The notes: generated from the letters alone by a model not told the origin. A DNA stretch of 64,000 bases from Noviherbaspirillum malthae (GCF_015352985.1 NZ_JACYXF010000004.1:248001-312000); one strand, 5' to 3'; shown: positions 26,513 through 35,745, counted from the stretch's first letter. Translations and numbers: made by a program.

Positions 26513-27487
26513 ATGGCTATTGCCCGGATCGAAGGTTCGGCATTCGCCATTGGCCAGGCATTGGGCCGCCTGGCCAATCCGGCGATGCATGCCCATTGTC
26601 TGAAAAGCGAAGCATGGCGCCGCCTGCTGCAATGGCGCAGCCATCCGGCCCTGGTCAGGCTGATGGCCGCGACGCAGAAATATTTTCCGGAGTACTGGCA
26701 GGAACTGGAAGGCCTGAGCGACGGACTGGACATGGAATTCGCCGACGTGTTCTTGTGGAATTGCCGCGCCGATCTCATGCCGGAATCTGCCGATCCCTAC
26801 TGCTCCGTCGCGGCCAACAGAATGCAGAGCCGATTCATTCTTCATGCCTCGGAAGAAGACCTGAGCGTGCCCGGCAGCGCCTGCTTCGTCGAAGTAAGGC
26901 CGCATGGCAAGCCGGGATTCGTCGACATGAACATCTTCGGTTCGCTCGGCGGACAGCGCATCGCCGTCAACCGCGCCGGGGTGATGCTTTCCGTGTTGGC
27001 GAACCATTCCCCGGGCACGGACGAGGCTGCGGATAAAGGCGAAAGTCTTCCCGCCGCAATAGTCAGCCGCGCGCTTCTCGATACCGGCTCACTCGAAGAA
27101 GCCATCGACATCGTCATGCAGTGTCCCCACTTCGGAAATGCGCACTATTTTCTCGCCTCGCCGAAGGAATTCATCATGATCAGCATCGACTGTGCGAACG
27201 GCAAGAAAACGCTCGTCCCGGTGGCGAACAAGCATGGCCGCGCGGGATCCGGAAGATGGAGCGCCCTGCTTGAGCGGATTCCCAACTACCCGACGGATGA
27301 CGACCTCATTCGGCTCTTCCTGCAGCAGCCGGAACGGCAAGAACCGCGTCAGCAGCAGCAAGCCCGGCGGCGTGATTCGAGCCCGGGCGTCCTCGCCGCA
27401 TTAAGGGCAGATTGCCGCACCGTGGCTTGCCAAATCATCACTTCGGGCGGCCATCGTTCCGAAACGGTGATCGTCGATGTCACCTGA
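26513..27487 (+). CDS. C45-type acyltransferase/hydrolase-like protein
   Basis: A 324-aa protein. The pattern EYWQELEGLSDGLDMEFADVFLWNCRADL followed by DPYCSVAANR (Cys about 97) resembles the peptidase C45 / acyl-CoA:6-aminopenicillanate acyltransferase family, Ntn hydrolases that self-cleave before a Cys. GFVDMNIFGSLGGQRIAVNRAGVMLSVLANHSP matches the following strands. The C terminus contains a Gln/Arg-rich stretch (about 278-295) before a last strand. No signal peptide. Substrate unknown; it is co-directional with rnk at 6-base spacing. Confidence 0.65.
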   Translation: MAIARIEGSAFAIGQALGRLANPAMHAHCLKSEAWRRLLQWRSHPALVRLMAATQKYFPEYWQELEGLSDGLDMEFADVFLWNCRADLMPESADPYCSVAANRMQSRFILHASEEDLSVPGSACFVEVRPHGKPGFVDMNIFGSLGGQRIAVNRAGVMLSVLANHSPGTDEAADKGESLPAAIVSRALLDTGSLEEAIDIVMQCPHFGNAHYFLASPKEFIMISIDCANGKKTLVPVANKHGRAGSGRWSALLERIPNYPTDDDLIRLFLQQPERQEPRQQQQARRRDSSPGVLAALRADCRTVACQIITSGGHRSETVIVDVT

Positions 27488-27526
27488 CTTGCATTCACTG
27501 AATATGCTTCGTACAGCTGCCGCGCC

Positions 27527-28381
27527 CTACGTGCGACTCATTGCAAATTCGCCCGGGGTCACTCCCATCTGATCCCGGAACGCAGCAATGAATGCGGACA
27601 TGCTGTCATACCCGCATGCCAGCGCCACATCGGTGACGCGCTGCCCCTGTTCCAGCAGGGGCAGCGCGCTGAGCAAACGTGCACGCTGCCGCCAGAGCCG
27701 GAAGCTCAACCCGGTCTGCTGAAGAAAAAGACGAATCAGCGTACGCTCCGACATGCCGAATTCATTACCGAAATCGGCCAGGTTCTTCTGGCTTTCCGGA
27801 CGGGCCTGCAGATAAGTGCAGACCTTGCGAAGACGGGCATCCTGCGGCCATGGCAGATACATACCGGCTTCCGGAGCGCAGGCGAGCTGGTCCAGCAGCA
27901 CCGCGACCAGCCTCCCGTCGGCGCCGTTCACGTCGTACTCCACGGGGATATCGGCAAAGCGCCGGATCAGCTCGCGCATCAATGGCGTCACCACCAGCAC
28001 GCGGCATTTGCCTTCCTTGCCCACGTCATCTTCCGCATCTGCGTTTAATGCAATTGATGCAATTGCTGCAATCGATGCCGGCTCGATGTACAGGCTGCGT
28101 ATTTCCGTGTCTCTCGAACATTGCACGCCGTGCGGCATCCCTGCGGGAATCCATATCGCATAGGACGGGGGCGCGACGAAGCGCCCGGTGTCCGTCGAGA
28201 CTTCGATGATGCCCTGCATCGCATAAGACAGCTGGTCCCAGGCATGACTGTGGCGGTAGCCGATCGCGCGGTTGGGCAAGCCTTGTGCATGCCCGTACAC
28301 CGGCCGAGGCAAGCTGCGCAGGGAATTCAGCTCCTCGTCCGCAGCTCGCGAAATGTCATCTTGAAGATATCTCTTGTTCAT
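27527..28381 (-). CDS. AraC-family transcription regulator with cupin domain
   Basis: A 284-aa regulator. Residues about 30-100 form a cupin-type sensor (GYRHSHAWDQLSYAMQGIIEVSTD ... PPSYAIWIPAGMPHGVQC). The C-terminal 100 residues hold two HTHs (NLADFGNEFGMSERTLIRLFLQQTGLSFRLWRQRARLLSAL, then RVTDVALACGYDSMSAFIAAFRDQMGVTPGEF). This layout is common to NimR-like repressors of adjacent efflux genes, but no efflux gene is next to it. Divergent from the USP gene at 28535. Confidence 0.88.
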   Translation of the reverse strand: MNKRYLQDDISRAADEELNSLRSLPRPVYGHAQGLPNRAIGYRHSHAWDQLSYAMQGIIEVSTDTGRFVAPPSYAIWIPAGMPHGVQCSRDTEIRSLYIEPASIAAIASIALNADAEDDVGKEGKCRVLVVTPLMRELIRRFADIPVEYDVNGADGRLVAVLLDQLACAPEAGMYLPWPQDARLRKVCTYLQARPESQKNLADFGNEFGMSERTLIRLFLQQTGLSFRLWRQRARLLSALPLLEQGQRVTDVALACGYDSMSAFIAAFRDQMGVTPGEFAMSRT

Positions 28382-28534
28382 TTAGCGACAAACGACATGT
28401 CGTGGTTCCGGTAATGTACCTTCAATGCCCAAGGCTGTCGACCAACCCGCAAAACAGTGTCTTGCCATGTCAAAACCATACCCGCCAGTTGGCCCGCCCG
28501 GCGCGATGCGGCCCTCCTTCTTAGAGTGACGACC

Positions 28535-29194
28535 ATGAAAAGCGTACCCACCATGGATTGGCTCCCACCGTTCAACGGCAAGCAGCCGGAAGCAGTCATG
28601 CGTCCCGCCGTGCCGGAACGGCAGCGCGATTCCGCCAGGCTTGCCGTGATCACGACACGCGGGCGGGGGTTGCTCGACAATATTCGCATTCGTCTTGAAA
28701 TGCAGAGGATGATTCGGTCGGAAGCGCGGCCGATCCTGATCGCGCAGGCCGGTCGCAGGCTTGCCTATGAAAGGATACTGGTTGCAGCCGACCTGTCTTC
28801 CGCCGCTGCTGCAGCCGCCTGCGTTGCGCTTGAGATGTGGCCGAATGCGCAGGTGGTCTTTCTGCATGCCTTTGAAGCACGCGGGGAAAACGCGACGCTT
28901 CACGCGCAGAACGGAGAATCCCTCTTCTCATCCCGCGCGCTTGCGCGGGAAGCCGCCCGCGAAAAGCTGAATGGTTTTGCGGACGGCATCTGCCATGCGC
29001 ACACAAGGGTATCCCGCGTTGTCCATCATGGAAAGCCGCTCGCCGTGATCGGCAACTATGCGGCGCGCATGAAAACGGATCTGATCGTCGTCGGCGCTCG
29101 TCCCGCCTCCTCTCCTCTTGCGTATTTCAGCAAGTGTGCGGCGCACCGGCTCGCAGAGGCGACGTCATGCGATGTGCTGCTGGCCACCGCCTAG
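28535..29194 (+). CDS. Universal stress protein-like (C-terminal half of a tandem USP)
   Basis: About 219 aa. The second part (from YERILVAADLSSAAAAAACVALEMWPNAQVVFLHAFE to LIVVGARPASSPLAYFSKCAAHRLAEATSCDVLLAT) is one USP domain. The first 75 residues, containing RPAVPERQRDSARLAVITTRGRG and RSEARPILIAQAGRR, look like a shrunken first domain: only its final strand remains clear. The nucleotide motif is degraded (GARPASSPLAYFSKCAAHRL). ATG 28535 is chosen because the residues upstream are not USP-like. Related to the protein at 25052. Confidence 0.72.
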   Translation: MKSVPTMDWLPPFNGKQPEAVMRPAVPERQRDSARLAVITTRGRGLLDNIRIRLEMQRMIRSEARPILIAQAGRRLAYERILVAADLSSAAAAAACVALEMWPNAQVVFLHAFEARGENATLHAQNGESLFSSRALAREAAREKLNGFADGICHAHTRVSRVVHHGKPLAVIGNYAARMKTDLIVVGARPASSPLAYFSKCAAHRLAEATSCDVLLATA

Positions 29195-29219
29195 GTTGGC
29201 CGGGCACTCCTCCATTCTT

Positions 29220-29984
29220 CTACCGTCCGCCGATCTGCCGATGCACGCTGTCGGCCACGCCCAGCAGGGAGTTGCGCGCCAGTTCGCCCGACAATGCATA
29301 GCCGAAGTCGCCGTCGATCCAGTAGAAAGTGCTCAGCCTGCCCTCGTTGGCGAACCGGAATGCCGTCGCATCATGGCCGGGGTTGCGCTTGACGTACAAG
29401 GTGAGGCGCAGGCCGTTCTTGTCTTCGTACATGAATTGCGCCGCAGGTCCGGAGTCATCCGGCAGGAGGCGGCCGCCCAGCAGCTGATAGCCGGAGTTGC
29501 CCAGATCGGGAATGGAAATGGTGCCGCCCAGCCGCTTCGACAGCCACTGCGCCAGATGCGCGGTCTGGTTCACGCCGACTTCGACGGGATGGCGCACCTC
29601 AGCCGAATACACGGCATGGGCCACCACGGCCTGGCGCGGCAGCGCTGCCATCAGGTTTGCACCGGACGGTTCCGGTGCCCCCCGGACGAAATAGCCGGCC
29701 ACCAGGCCGACAGCAAGACAGAGCGCGGGGATGGCCAGGCGCGGAAAGAAGCCGGATGCGTGTACCCGGCGGCTGCGTACCGCTGCCGATGCCGGCGCCG
29801 CTGCCGGTGCCTGGGCGAAGCGGTCATAGGCGCGGTGCAGCATGTCCTTCTGCGCGCGCCATGCGGCCACGGCCGCCGCATCCTCGGCATGTCCGTCCAG
29901 CCAGCCCTGCACCTGTGCCGCGCGTTCCGGGGACAGGCGGCCGTCGATGAACTGGTGGAATTCGGATTCTTGCGGACGACTCAT
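29220..29984 (-). CDS. Membrane anti-sigma factor
   Basis: A 254-aa protein: an N-terminal cytosolic ASD-like part (FHQFIDGRLSPERAAQVQGWLDGHAED), one membrane segment at about 83-102 (LAIPALCLAVGLVAGYFV), and a periplasmic sensor domain ending FYWIDGDFGYALSGEL. Its start overlaps the sigma factor stop (ATGA at 29981-29984), so it is translationally coupled to its target. There is no zinc-binding HxxxCxxC motif. The signal is unknown. Confidence 0.88.
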   Translation of the reverse strand: MSRPQESEFHQFIDGRLSPERAAQVQGWLDGHAEDAAAVAAWRAQKDMLHRAYDRFAQAPAAAPASAAVRSRRVHASGFFPRLAIPALCLAVGLVAGYFVRGAPEPSGANLMAALPRQAVVAHAVYSAEVRHPVEVGVNQTAHLAQWLSKRLGGTISIPDLGNSGYQLLGGRLLPDDSGPAAQFMYEDKNGLRLTLYVKRNPGHDATAFRFANEGRLSTFYWIDGDFGYALSGELARNSLLGVADSVHRQIGGR

Positions 29985-30499
29985 TTAATGACCTTCAGAT
30001 GCGGGGAGGATACGGCAGCCGATGCCGCGGACGCATCCTCGGCAAGAATGATGCGCAGCCGTTCCCGGGCGCGCGACAGGCGCGACATGACGGTCCCGAC
30101 CGGAACGCCGAGAATGCGGGATGTCTCCTCATACGAAAATTCTTCGAGAGAAATCAGCAGCAAAACCGCGCGCTGCTCATCCGGAAGGCGCGCCAGCGCG
30201 CGGTCGAGGTCGAGCAATGCGAGCGCATCTTCTTCCGTGCCGCGCATCGCCAGGTCCGACCGCTCATCGATCGGGTCGCATGGCGGCTGTACTGCCTGGT
30301 GGCGCTTCTGGCTGACGAACAGATTGTGCATGATCGACAGCAGCCACGCATCGAGCTTGGCCCCGGTACGGAACCAGGCGAAGCGCGACAGTGCGCGCTC
30401 CACCGTGTCCTGCACCAGGTCTTCGCTGGCATGCCGGTCGCCGGTCAATGCGCGCGCATAGCGGCGCAGCCGGGGCAGGTGCAGTTCAAGGTCCTTCAT
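29981..30499 (-). CDS. ECF-type RNA polymerase sigma factor
   Basis: A 172-aa sigma factor with region 2 (LPRLRRYARALTGDRHASEDLVQDTVERALSRF, and KLDAWLLSIMHNLFV) and region 4 (RLPDEQRAVLLLISLEEFSYEETSRILGVPVGTVMSRLSRARERL). Typical ECF length. It is followed by its anti-sigma gene and preceded, in the same direction, by a COG4315 protein; this trio recurs in Burkholderiales (recollection). Target promoters probably include its own. Confidence 0.92.
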   Translation of the reverse strand: MKDLELHLPRLRRYARALTGDRHASEDLVQDTVERALSRFAWFRTGAKLDAWLLSIMHNLFVSQKRHQAVQPPCDPIDERSDLAMRGTEEDALALLDLDRALARLPDEQRAVLLLISLEEFSYEETSRILGVPVGTVMSRLSRARERLRIILAEDASAASAAVSSPHLKVIK

Positions 30500-30560
30500 G
30501 AAGCGAAGCGGGAAGCGGGCCTTGACTGCGCCGAAAAGTCGGACATGCCGGATTGCATGC

Positions 30561-30953
30561 CTACTTGGCGACGTGCCATACGTTGTTCACGCCGTCTCCC
30601 GTCTTGTCGCCCGGCTTCTGGTCCTTGACCCAGTAGTACAGCGGCTTGCCCTTGTAGGCAACCTGCTTCTTGCCGTCGTCGCGGGTAATCACCGAGAAAT
30701 CTCCCGACGGTGCCGCGCCGCTGTCGGCGGTGAGCGGCGGCCAGTTCTCGGCGCACTTGCCGTTGCACATGCTCTTTCCGTCCGCATCCTTTTCGAAGGT
30801 ATAGAGCGTCATGCCGTTGCTGCCGACGAGCACGCCATCCTTCATGGTCGCGGGCGCGGCGTTCTGGGCGAAGGCGCTGGCGGTCGCCAGCAAGGCGGCG
30901 AAAATGGAAACGGCGGCGATACGATGGGGGGAGGCTTTTTGCTGGAGGTTCAT
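30561..30953 (-). CDS. COG4315 exported repeat protein (Lipoprotein_15 family)
   Basis: A 130-aa periplasmic protein with a signal peptide (cleavage near AFAQN, residue 30). Two copies of the family repeat are seen: VLVGSNGMTLYTFEKDADGKSMCNGKCAENWPPL and KKQVAYKGKPLYYWVKDQKPGDKTGDGVNNVWH. The CNGKC pair may form a disulfide. No lipobox, so it is probably soluble. ATG at 30953 follows TGGAGG. It precedes the ECF sigma gene and may belong to its regulon. Function of the family is not established. Confidence 0.82.
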   Translation of the reverse strand: MNLQQKASPHRIAAVSIFAALLATASAFAQNAAPATMKDGVLVGSNGMTLYTFEKDADGKSMCNGKCAENWPPLTADSGAAPSGDFSVITRDDGKKQVAYKGKPLYYWVKDQKPGDKTGDGVNNVWHVAK

Positions 30954-31195
30954 GGCAATTCCTTTTGGTTGTGTGGCAGTGAAGGGTGCTGCATGAACGT
31001 ATACGCAACTGCATCGCAGTTTATTCCAAACGCAGGAAAATTTTTTGGTGAAATGGCGTGCCAGGCAAGAAAGAGCGACATTGACGGATCGCGGCAAGGA
31101 CATTAGTCTCGACCGGCAAACAAAGACGCCGCATGCGCAGGGAAACTGTTCCGGCGGCGGCGGACGCCGGTCTTCAACTCGCAAGGAGAGATGCA

Positions 31196-31675
31196 ATGAC
31201 AAGCAAGAATACGATTTGCCTGTGGTACGACAGCGACGCCCTGGACGCAGCCAACTTCTACGCCGAAACATTTCCCGACAGCGCTGTCACCGCCGTTCAC
31301 CGGGCACCGGGCGATTACCCCGCCGGCAAGGAAGGCAACATCCTGACGGTCGAATTCACGGTGGCAGGCATTCCCTGCCTGGGCTTGAACGGCGGTCCGC
31401 AATTCAAGCTCAACGAAGCCTTTTCCTTCCAGATCGCGACCGACGACCAGGCCGAGACCGACCGCCTGTGGAATGCGATCGTCGGCAGCGGCGGCCAGGA
31501 AAGCGCATGCGGCTGGTGCAAGGATCGCTGGGGAGTTTCGTGGCAGATCACGCCGCGTGCCCTTACTGCGGCAATCACCGACCCTGACCGCACAGCGGCC
31601 AAGCGCGCATTCGACGCGATGATGACCATGCGGAAGATCGACATTGCTGTGATAGAGGCGGCGCGGCGCGGCTGA
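31196..31675 (+). CDS. VOC-family protein (PhnB-like)
   Basis: A 159-aa protein of the vicinal-oxygen-chelate superfamily, PhnB/3-demethylubiquinone-methyltransferase-like subgroup: ICLWYDSDALDAANFYAETFPDS, VEFTVAGIPCLGLNGGPQFKLNEAFSFQIATDDQAETDRLWNAIV and CGWCKDRWGVSWQITPRAL are the usual blocks. The start at 31196 has AAGGAGAG; the frame upstream is unsupported. Cytosolic, probably dimeric; reaction unknown. Confidence 0.85.
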   Translation: MTSKNTICLWYDSDALDAANFYAETFPDSAVTAVHRAPGDYPAGKEGNILTVEFTVAGIPCLGLNGGPQFKLNEAFSFQIATDDQAETDRLWNAIVGSGGQESACGWCKDRWGVSWQITPRALTAAITDPDRTAAKRAFDAMMTMRKIDIAVIEAARRG

Positions 31676-31947
31676 ATATCCTGAAGTCGGCGAGACGCAC
31701 CCTGCATCGTCGCCGCTGCTCCGACATCGCTGGTCGGCGTCGCCCGAACATTCGCGCGCACGTCAGTGGGCACTGACTTTGATGCCTTGGATTGAGACAA
31801 AAAGGCGTCAGGCCGCATGGAGCGCTTGACGCCTGCATGCCCATTCCCTAACATCGACATAATCTTGCCCGCAAGTAACTGATTGCATCGGCAAGCATTT
31901 CAACGACGACAAGACCACAGAGTCTTGCGTAACTTCAGGGAGACGCA

Positions 31948-33438
31948 GTGAGACAGTACCTCGCGGGGATATCCATCCAGTCCGTGCTGGTTGGCATGGG
32001 CACGCTTTCAAGCATTTTTCTTACAGGCCTGGCGATTGCCGCGGCCACGGCACTTTCAGGCGCTGCCGCCGTCACGATCGGCGTTCTCTGCACTCTGGCA
32101 GTCATTTTCAACGCGGCATGCACCGTATGGCTGGTGCGCCGCATCGTGGCGCCGCTGCAGGAGGCAGCCGGCATCGGCCGCAAGATGATCGCCGGCGACC
32201 TGACGTCCAGCTTCACTACCAGGGGCGCGGGTGAGATCCTGGCCGTGCAGGACGTGCTGAAGGACCTGAAGGACATGCTCTTCAATATCGTGCGCGATGT
32301 CCGCAGCGGGTCGATTGCCATCGATACCACCGCCCTGTCGGTCAATTCGGACAACGCCGCGCTGTCATCACGCAATGAAACGCAAGCCGGCTCGGTCGAG
32401 GAAACCGCAGCATCGCTGGAAGAACTGGCCGCTACCGTCAAGCAGAATGCCGATGCGGCGCAGCAGGCCAATCATGTCGTCGATTCCGCAGCCGATCTCG
32501 CGACCAAGGGCGGCCATGTCGTCAAGGATGTCGTGACGACGATGGATGCCATCAAGAACAGCTCGCGCAAGATCGAGGAAATCATCGGCGTCATCGACGG
32601 CATCGCCTTCCAGACCAATATTCTCGCGCTCAATGCCGCCGTCGAAGCGGCGCATGCGGGCGAACAGGGAAGAGGTTTCGCCGTCGTCGCTTCAGAAGTT
32701 CGCAGCCTCGCGCAGCGGTCCGCGCAGGCCGCCCGCGATATCAAGACGCTGATCGCCGATTCCGTGGACAAAGTCGAATCGGGCGCGCAGCTGGTCGACG
32801 AGGCAGGTCGCACGATGCAGCAGATCGTCACCTCGGTGGAAGACGTTGCCGGCTATGTAAAAGGCATCGCCAATGCCACGCAGGAGCAGAGCCTGGGCAT
32901 ACAGCAAGTCAATCAGGCGATGACGCAGTTCGAGCGCATGATCCAGGAAAACACCGAGCTGGTCACGAATGCGCTCAAGGCATCGACCAACCTGAAGTCG
33001 AGCGCGGCCTCCCTGTCCGATGCGGTCGCGGCGTTCACCCTGGGTGCGGAAATCGGCACCGCGGACGAAGCAATCGAACTGGTGAAGAAGGCCGTTGCCA
33101 TGGCAAAATCCAACGGCCTGCCGGCGCTGATCGAGGAAGTGGGCAAGCTGAACAAGGGCAAGCTGGTCTACAAGGACCTGTACATCGGCATTTACGGATT
33201 CGACGGTTTCATCAAGGCCCATGGCGCCAACCGCCACTTCGTCGGCTCGGATACCAGCCGCACGCGCGACAAGAACGGCAAGGCCTTCATCGCCGAAATG
33301 ATCACGCTCGGAAAGACGAAGGGAAGCGGTTGGGTCGAATACCTGTTTGCCCATCCCACCACGCAGGAAATCAAGACGAAGGCGTCTTATCTGGAGCGCT
33401 TCGATGATGTCGTGATCACTTGCGGTTGCTATGCCTGA
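31948..33438 (+). CDS. Chemoreceptor-like protein with a C-terminal cache domain
   Basis: A 496-aa protein. Two hydrophobic segments lie within the first 65 residues with only a few residues between, so there is no periplasmic sensor. A HAMP-like linker and the MCP signalling domain follow (tip [40 protein letters not shown]). After it, residues about 375-496 form a single-cache-like domain (YKDLYIGIYGFDGFIKAHGANRHFVGSD ... SGWVEYLFAHPTTQEIKTKASYLERFDDVVITCGCYA). Cache sensors are usually extracytoplasmic; here it would be cytosolic. GTG start at 31948 with CAGGGAGA upstream. Confidence 0.88.
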   Translation: MRQYLAGISIQSVLVGMGTLSSIFLTGLAIAAATALSGAAAVTIGVLCTLAVIFNAACTVWLVRRIVAPLQEAAGIGRKMIAGDLTSSFTTRGAGEILAVQDVLKDLKDMLFNIVRDVRSGSIAIDTTALSVNSDNAALSSRNETQAGSVEETAASLEELAATVKQNADAAQQANHVVDSAADLATKGGHVVKDVVTTMDAIKNSSRKIEEIIGVIDGIAFQTNILALNAAVEAAHAGEQGRGFAVVASEVRSLAQRSAQAARDIKTLIADSVDKVESGAQLVDEAGRTMQQIVTSVEDVAGYVKGIANATQEQSLGIQQVNQAMTQFERMIQENTELVTNALKASTNLKSSAASLSDAVAAFTLGAEIGTADEAIELVKKAVAMAKSNGLPALIEEVGKLNKGKLVYKDLYIGIYGFDGFIKAHGANRHFVGSDTSRTRDKNGKAFIAEMITLGKTKGSGWVEYLFAHPTTQEIKTKASYLERFDDVVITCGCYA

Positions 33439-33462
33439 TTGATGGCGCAATGGTGCCGCACT

Positions 33463-33490
33463 TCCTGGCTGCATAGGCAAGCAGCCAGGA
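33463..33490. terminator. Hairpin between convergent genes
   Basis: TCCTGGCTGC (33463-33472) pairs exactly with GCAGCCAGGA (33481-33490) around an 8-base loop, 25 bases past the chemoreceptor stop and 48 before the beta-lactamase stop on the other strand. There is no T tract, so it may be a weak terminator or a 3'-end stabiliser. Confidence 0.45.
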
Positions 33491-33537
33491 CTATTCCTCA
33501 ACTATCCACTTTCAATGACGTAGCGCCGGACGCGTAC

Positions 33538-34344
33538 TCATGAAGCCTTGAACAGCAGGGTTTCCAGGCAATCCCGAACCAGCGGCTGCCGTTTTGCCGC
33601 ATCCGCATTGCTCAACACATCGATGTTCAGTGCAAACGCGTAGGGCTTGCCTTCCTTCTCGATCCAGCCGACCAGCCAGCCGATCTGCGCATTCGGCGAT
33701 TGAAAACCCCAGCCGGTCTTTGCAAACATGGTGTAGCCCTGCTGCGTGCCGTCCTGGCGGATCATGTCGCGCACGGTGCGCATGCTGCGTTCCGTGAACG
33801 GCAGCCGGCGCTGCGCCAGTCTTGCCATCAGCTGCGCCTGCTCGACTGCCGATATCTCAAGCGGCCCGTCGAGCCAGAAGCGGTCGATCACATTGCCGAT
33901 GTTGCGGTTGCCGTAGCCGACGAGATCGATATAGTGCTGCATGCGCTGGGCGCCGATGCGCCGCGCCAGTTCCTGATAGACCGGGACATTGGATACGCGG
34001 ATGCCGTCGCGCAGGTTCATGTCGCGCTCCCATTCCTTGATCATCTGCGGCTTGCCGCCATACGGCAGGACTTCGAGTTCGTCCTTTACCGCGCCGGTAT
34101 CGAGGCCGATCATTGCATTGAAGATCTTGAAGGTCGACTGCGGCGCGAAGCGTTGATCGGCCCGCGCCTTGTCATGGACCGAGATGCGGTCGGCGGCAAT
34201 GTCGAACAGCACGAAGGTGCCGGTCACGCCGGCCGCCTTGAAGTGCCGGGCAAGTTCGGGACGCTCAATGGTTTCGGTACCGGAAGCGGATGCGCCGGCA
34301 ACCAGCATGGCAGCCATCAGCGCGCGGACAATCAGTTTGAACAT
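33538..34344 (-). CDS. Class D (OXA-type) beta-lactamase
   Basis: A 268-aa exported serine beta-lactamase that hydrolyses penicillins. Signal peptide about 1-21. All class D motifs are present: S70-T-F-K73 with the carboxylatable lysine, S118-N-V, Y144-G-N, W157 in the omega region (FWLDGPLEIS) and K209-T-G. Length is normal. It is chromosomal, without insertion sequences, integron sites or a dedicated regulator nearby, so it is likely an intrinsic species-specific enzyme. Spectrum cannot be predicted from sequence. Confidence 0.93.
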   Translation of the reverse strand: MFKLIVRALMAAMLVAGASASGTETIERPELARHFKAAGVTGTFVLFDIAADRISVHDKARADQRFAPQSTFKIFNAMIGLDTGAVKDELEVLPYGGKPQMIKEWERDMNLRDGIRVSNVPVYQELARRIGAQRMQHYIDLVGYGNRNIGNVIDRFWLDGPLEISAVEQAQLMARLAQRRLPFTERSMRTVRDMIRQDGTQQGYTMFAKTGWGFQSPNAQIGWLVGWIEKEGKPYAFALNIDVLSNADAAKRQPLVRDCLETLLFKAS

Positions 34345-34461
34345 GGGATCTCCATCGATGCAGGGAAGCCTGCATCCTAGGTTCTCACTTTATGGTCAGC
34401 AACCGAGCAAGGCTTAACGGCGGCAACCGGTGTAACGCCTGTCACATCATGCTCAAACCGC

Positions 34462-35745
34462 TTAATCCATCGGCGCGCCGCGCAATCTCCCTACCTCCAC
34501 CGGAGACACAAGCCCACCTTGGTTTCCCCAGCTCGTGCGCACATGGGACACCACGGCGGCAATCTCCTCGTCGTTCAAGGCCGAAGCGAACGGAGGCATG
34601 CCGAAGGGTTGCGGGTTGCCCCCGGTGCTGGGCGGATAGCCGCCGTTGAGGACGATGCGAATCGGATTGATGGCCGACTGCACCGTCAGGGATCGCGTGC
34701 CGGCCAGCGGCGGATAGGCCGTCGGCGCGCCGCTGCCGTCAGCCTTGTGGCATTCGGCGCAGTGCTGCTCGTAGAGCTTGGCGCCCAGTTTGAGAATGGC
34801 TTCCCTGTCGCCGGATACCCGTACCGACGCAGGCACACTGACTGCCTCGGCCTTGGGGACGGATTTCAGATAGGCCGCCATGGCGTTGATATCGGCATCG
34901 GCCAGATGCTGGAGGCTTTGCCCGACCACTTCCGTCATCGGACCGAAGACGGCGCCGCGCTGAGACACGCCGGTTTTCAGCAGGTCGGCAATGTCTTTCC
35001 GGTGCCAGTCGCCCAGGCCTGTTCCGCTGTCCGAGGTCAGGGAGGAGGCATACCAGTTCAGCATCGGAATCATGCCGCCGGCAAGGTCGCCCTCGTCCGA
35101 GGTGCCGCCCAAGGCATTGCGGCTGGTGTGGCATGCGCTGCAGTGGCCAAGCCCCTGCACGAGATAGGCGCCGCGGTTCCATTCGGCGCTTTGATTCCGA
35201 TCCGCCTTGTACTCGCCCGGCGTGAAGTAGAGCGTGCGCCAGAATGCCAGCAGGATGCGCTGGTTGTAGGGGAAGCGCAATTCGTTGTCCCGGTTCGGCT
35301 GCCGCACGGCGGGGATCGTCTTCAGATAGGCATGGATCGCATCGGAGTCGGCACGCGTCACCTTGGTGTAGTTCGGATAAGGAAAGGCCGGATACAGGAA
35401 CTTCCCATCCTTCGATTTGCCGTTGTGCATGGCTCGCCAGAAGTCGTCCGAACTCCATGTACCTATTCCCGTTTCCCGGTCCGGCGTGAGGTTGGAAGAA
35501 TAGATGTTGCCGAACGGCGTGGCGATGGACCGGCCGCCGGCATACTGCTCGCCTCCCCGTACGGTGTGGCATGCCATGCAGTTGCCGGCCCTGGCGAGAT
35601 AGGCTCCGCGACTCACCTGTTCAGCGGCATTTGCGACATGCACCGTGGACTGATTGCGTCCCGGATCATGCCAGACCTGGACGCCGATGACGGCGGCGGG
35701 GACGAGGAACAACAAGGCGAGCAGGATGAGAAGCAGGCGTTTCAT
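34462..35745 (-). CDS. Tri-haem cytochrome c (alcohol/gluconate dehydrogenase subunit-like)
   Basis: About 427 aa. The N-terminal hydrophobic segment KRLLLILLALLFLVPAAVIGVQVW is a signal anchor. Three CxxCH haem sites: CMACHTVR, CSACHTSR and CAECHKAD. The layout matches the cytochrome subunit of membrane alcohol, aldehyde or gluconate dehydrogenases, which passes electrons to quinone. The catalytic subunit is absent nearby. The stop lies 26 bases short of the neighbouring cytochrome gene's; ATG at 35745 is preferred, 35757 possible. Confidence 0.85.
   Translation of the reverse strand: MKRLLLILLALLFLVPAAVIGVQVWHDPGRNQSTVHVANAAEQVSRGAYLARAGNCMACHTVRGGEQYAGGRSIATPFGNIYSSNLTPDRETGIGTWSSDDFWRAMHNGKSKDGKFLYPAFPYPNYTKVTRADSDAIHAYLKTIPAVRQPNRDNELRFPYNQRILLAFWRTLYFTPGEYKADRNQSAEWNRGAYLVQGLGHCSACHTSRNALGGTSDEGDLAGGMIPMLNWYASSLTSDSGTGLGDWHRKDIADLLKTGVSQRGAVFGPMTEVVGQSLQHLADADINAMAAYLKSVPKAEAVSVPASVRVSGDREAILKLGAKLYEQHCAECHKADGSGAPTAYPPLAGTRSLTVQSAINPIRIVLNGGYPPSTGGNPQPFGMPPFASALNDEEIAAVVSHVRTSWGNQGGLVSPVEVGRLRGAPMD

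Noticed and set aside
33538-34344. BlaR1-type sensor instead of a beta-lactamase
   Set aside because: The protein has no membrane metalloprotease domain and has a signal peptide with all OXA catalytic motifs.
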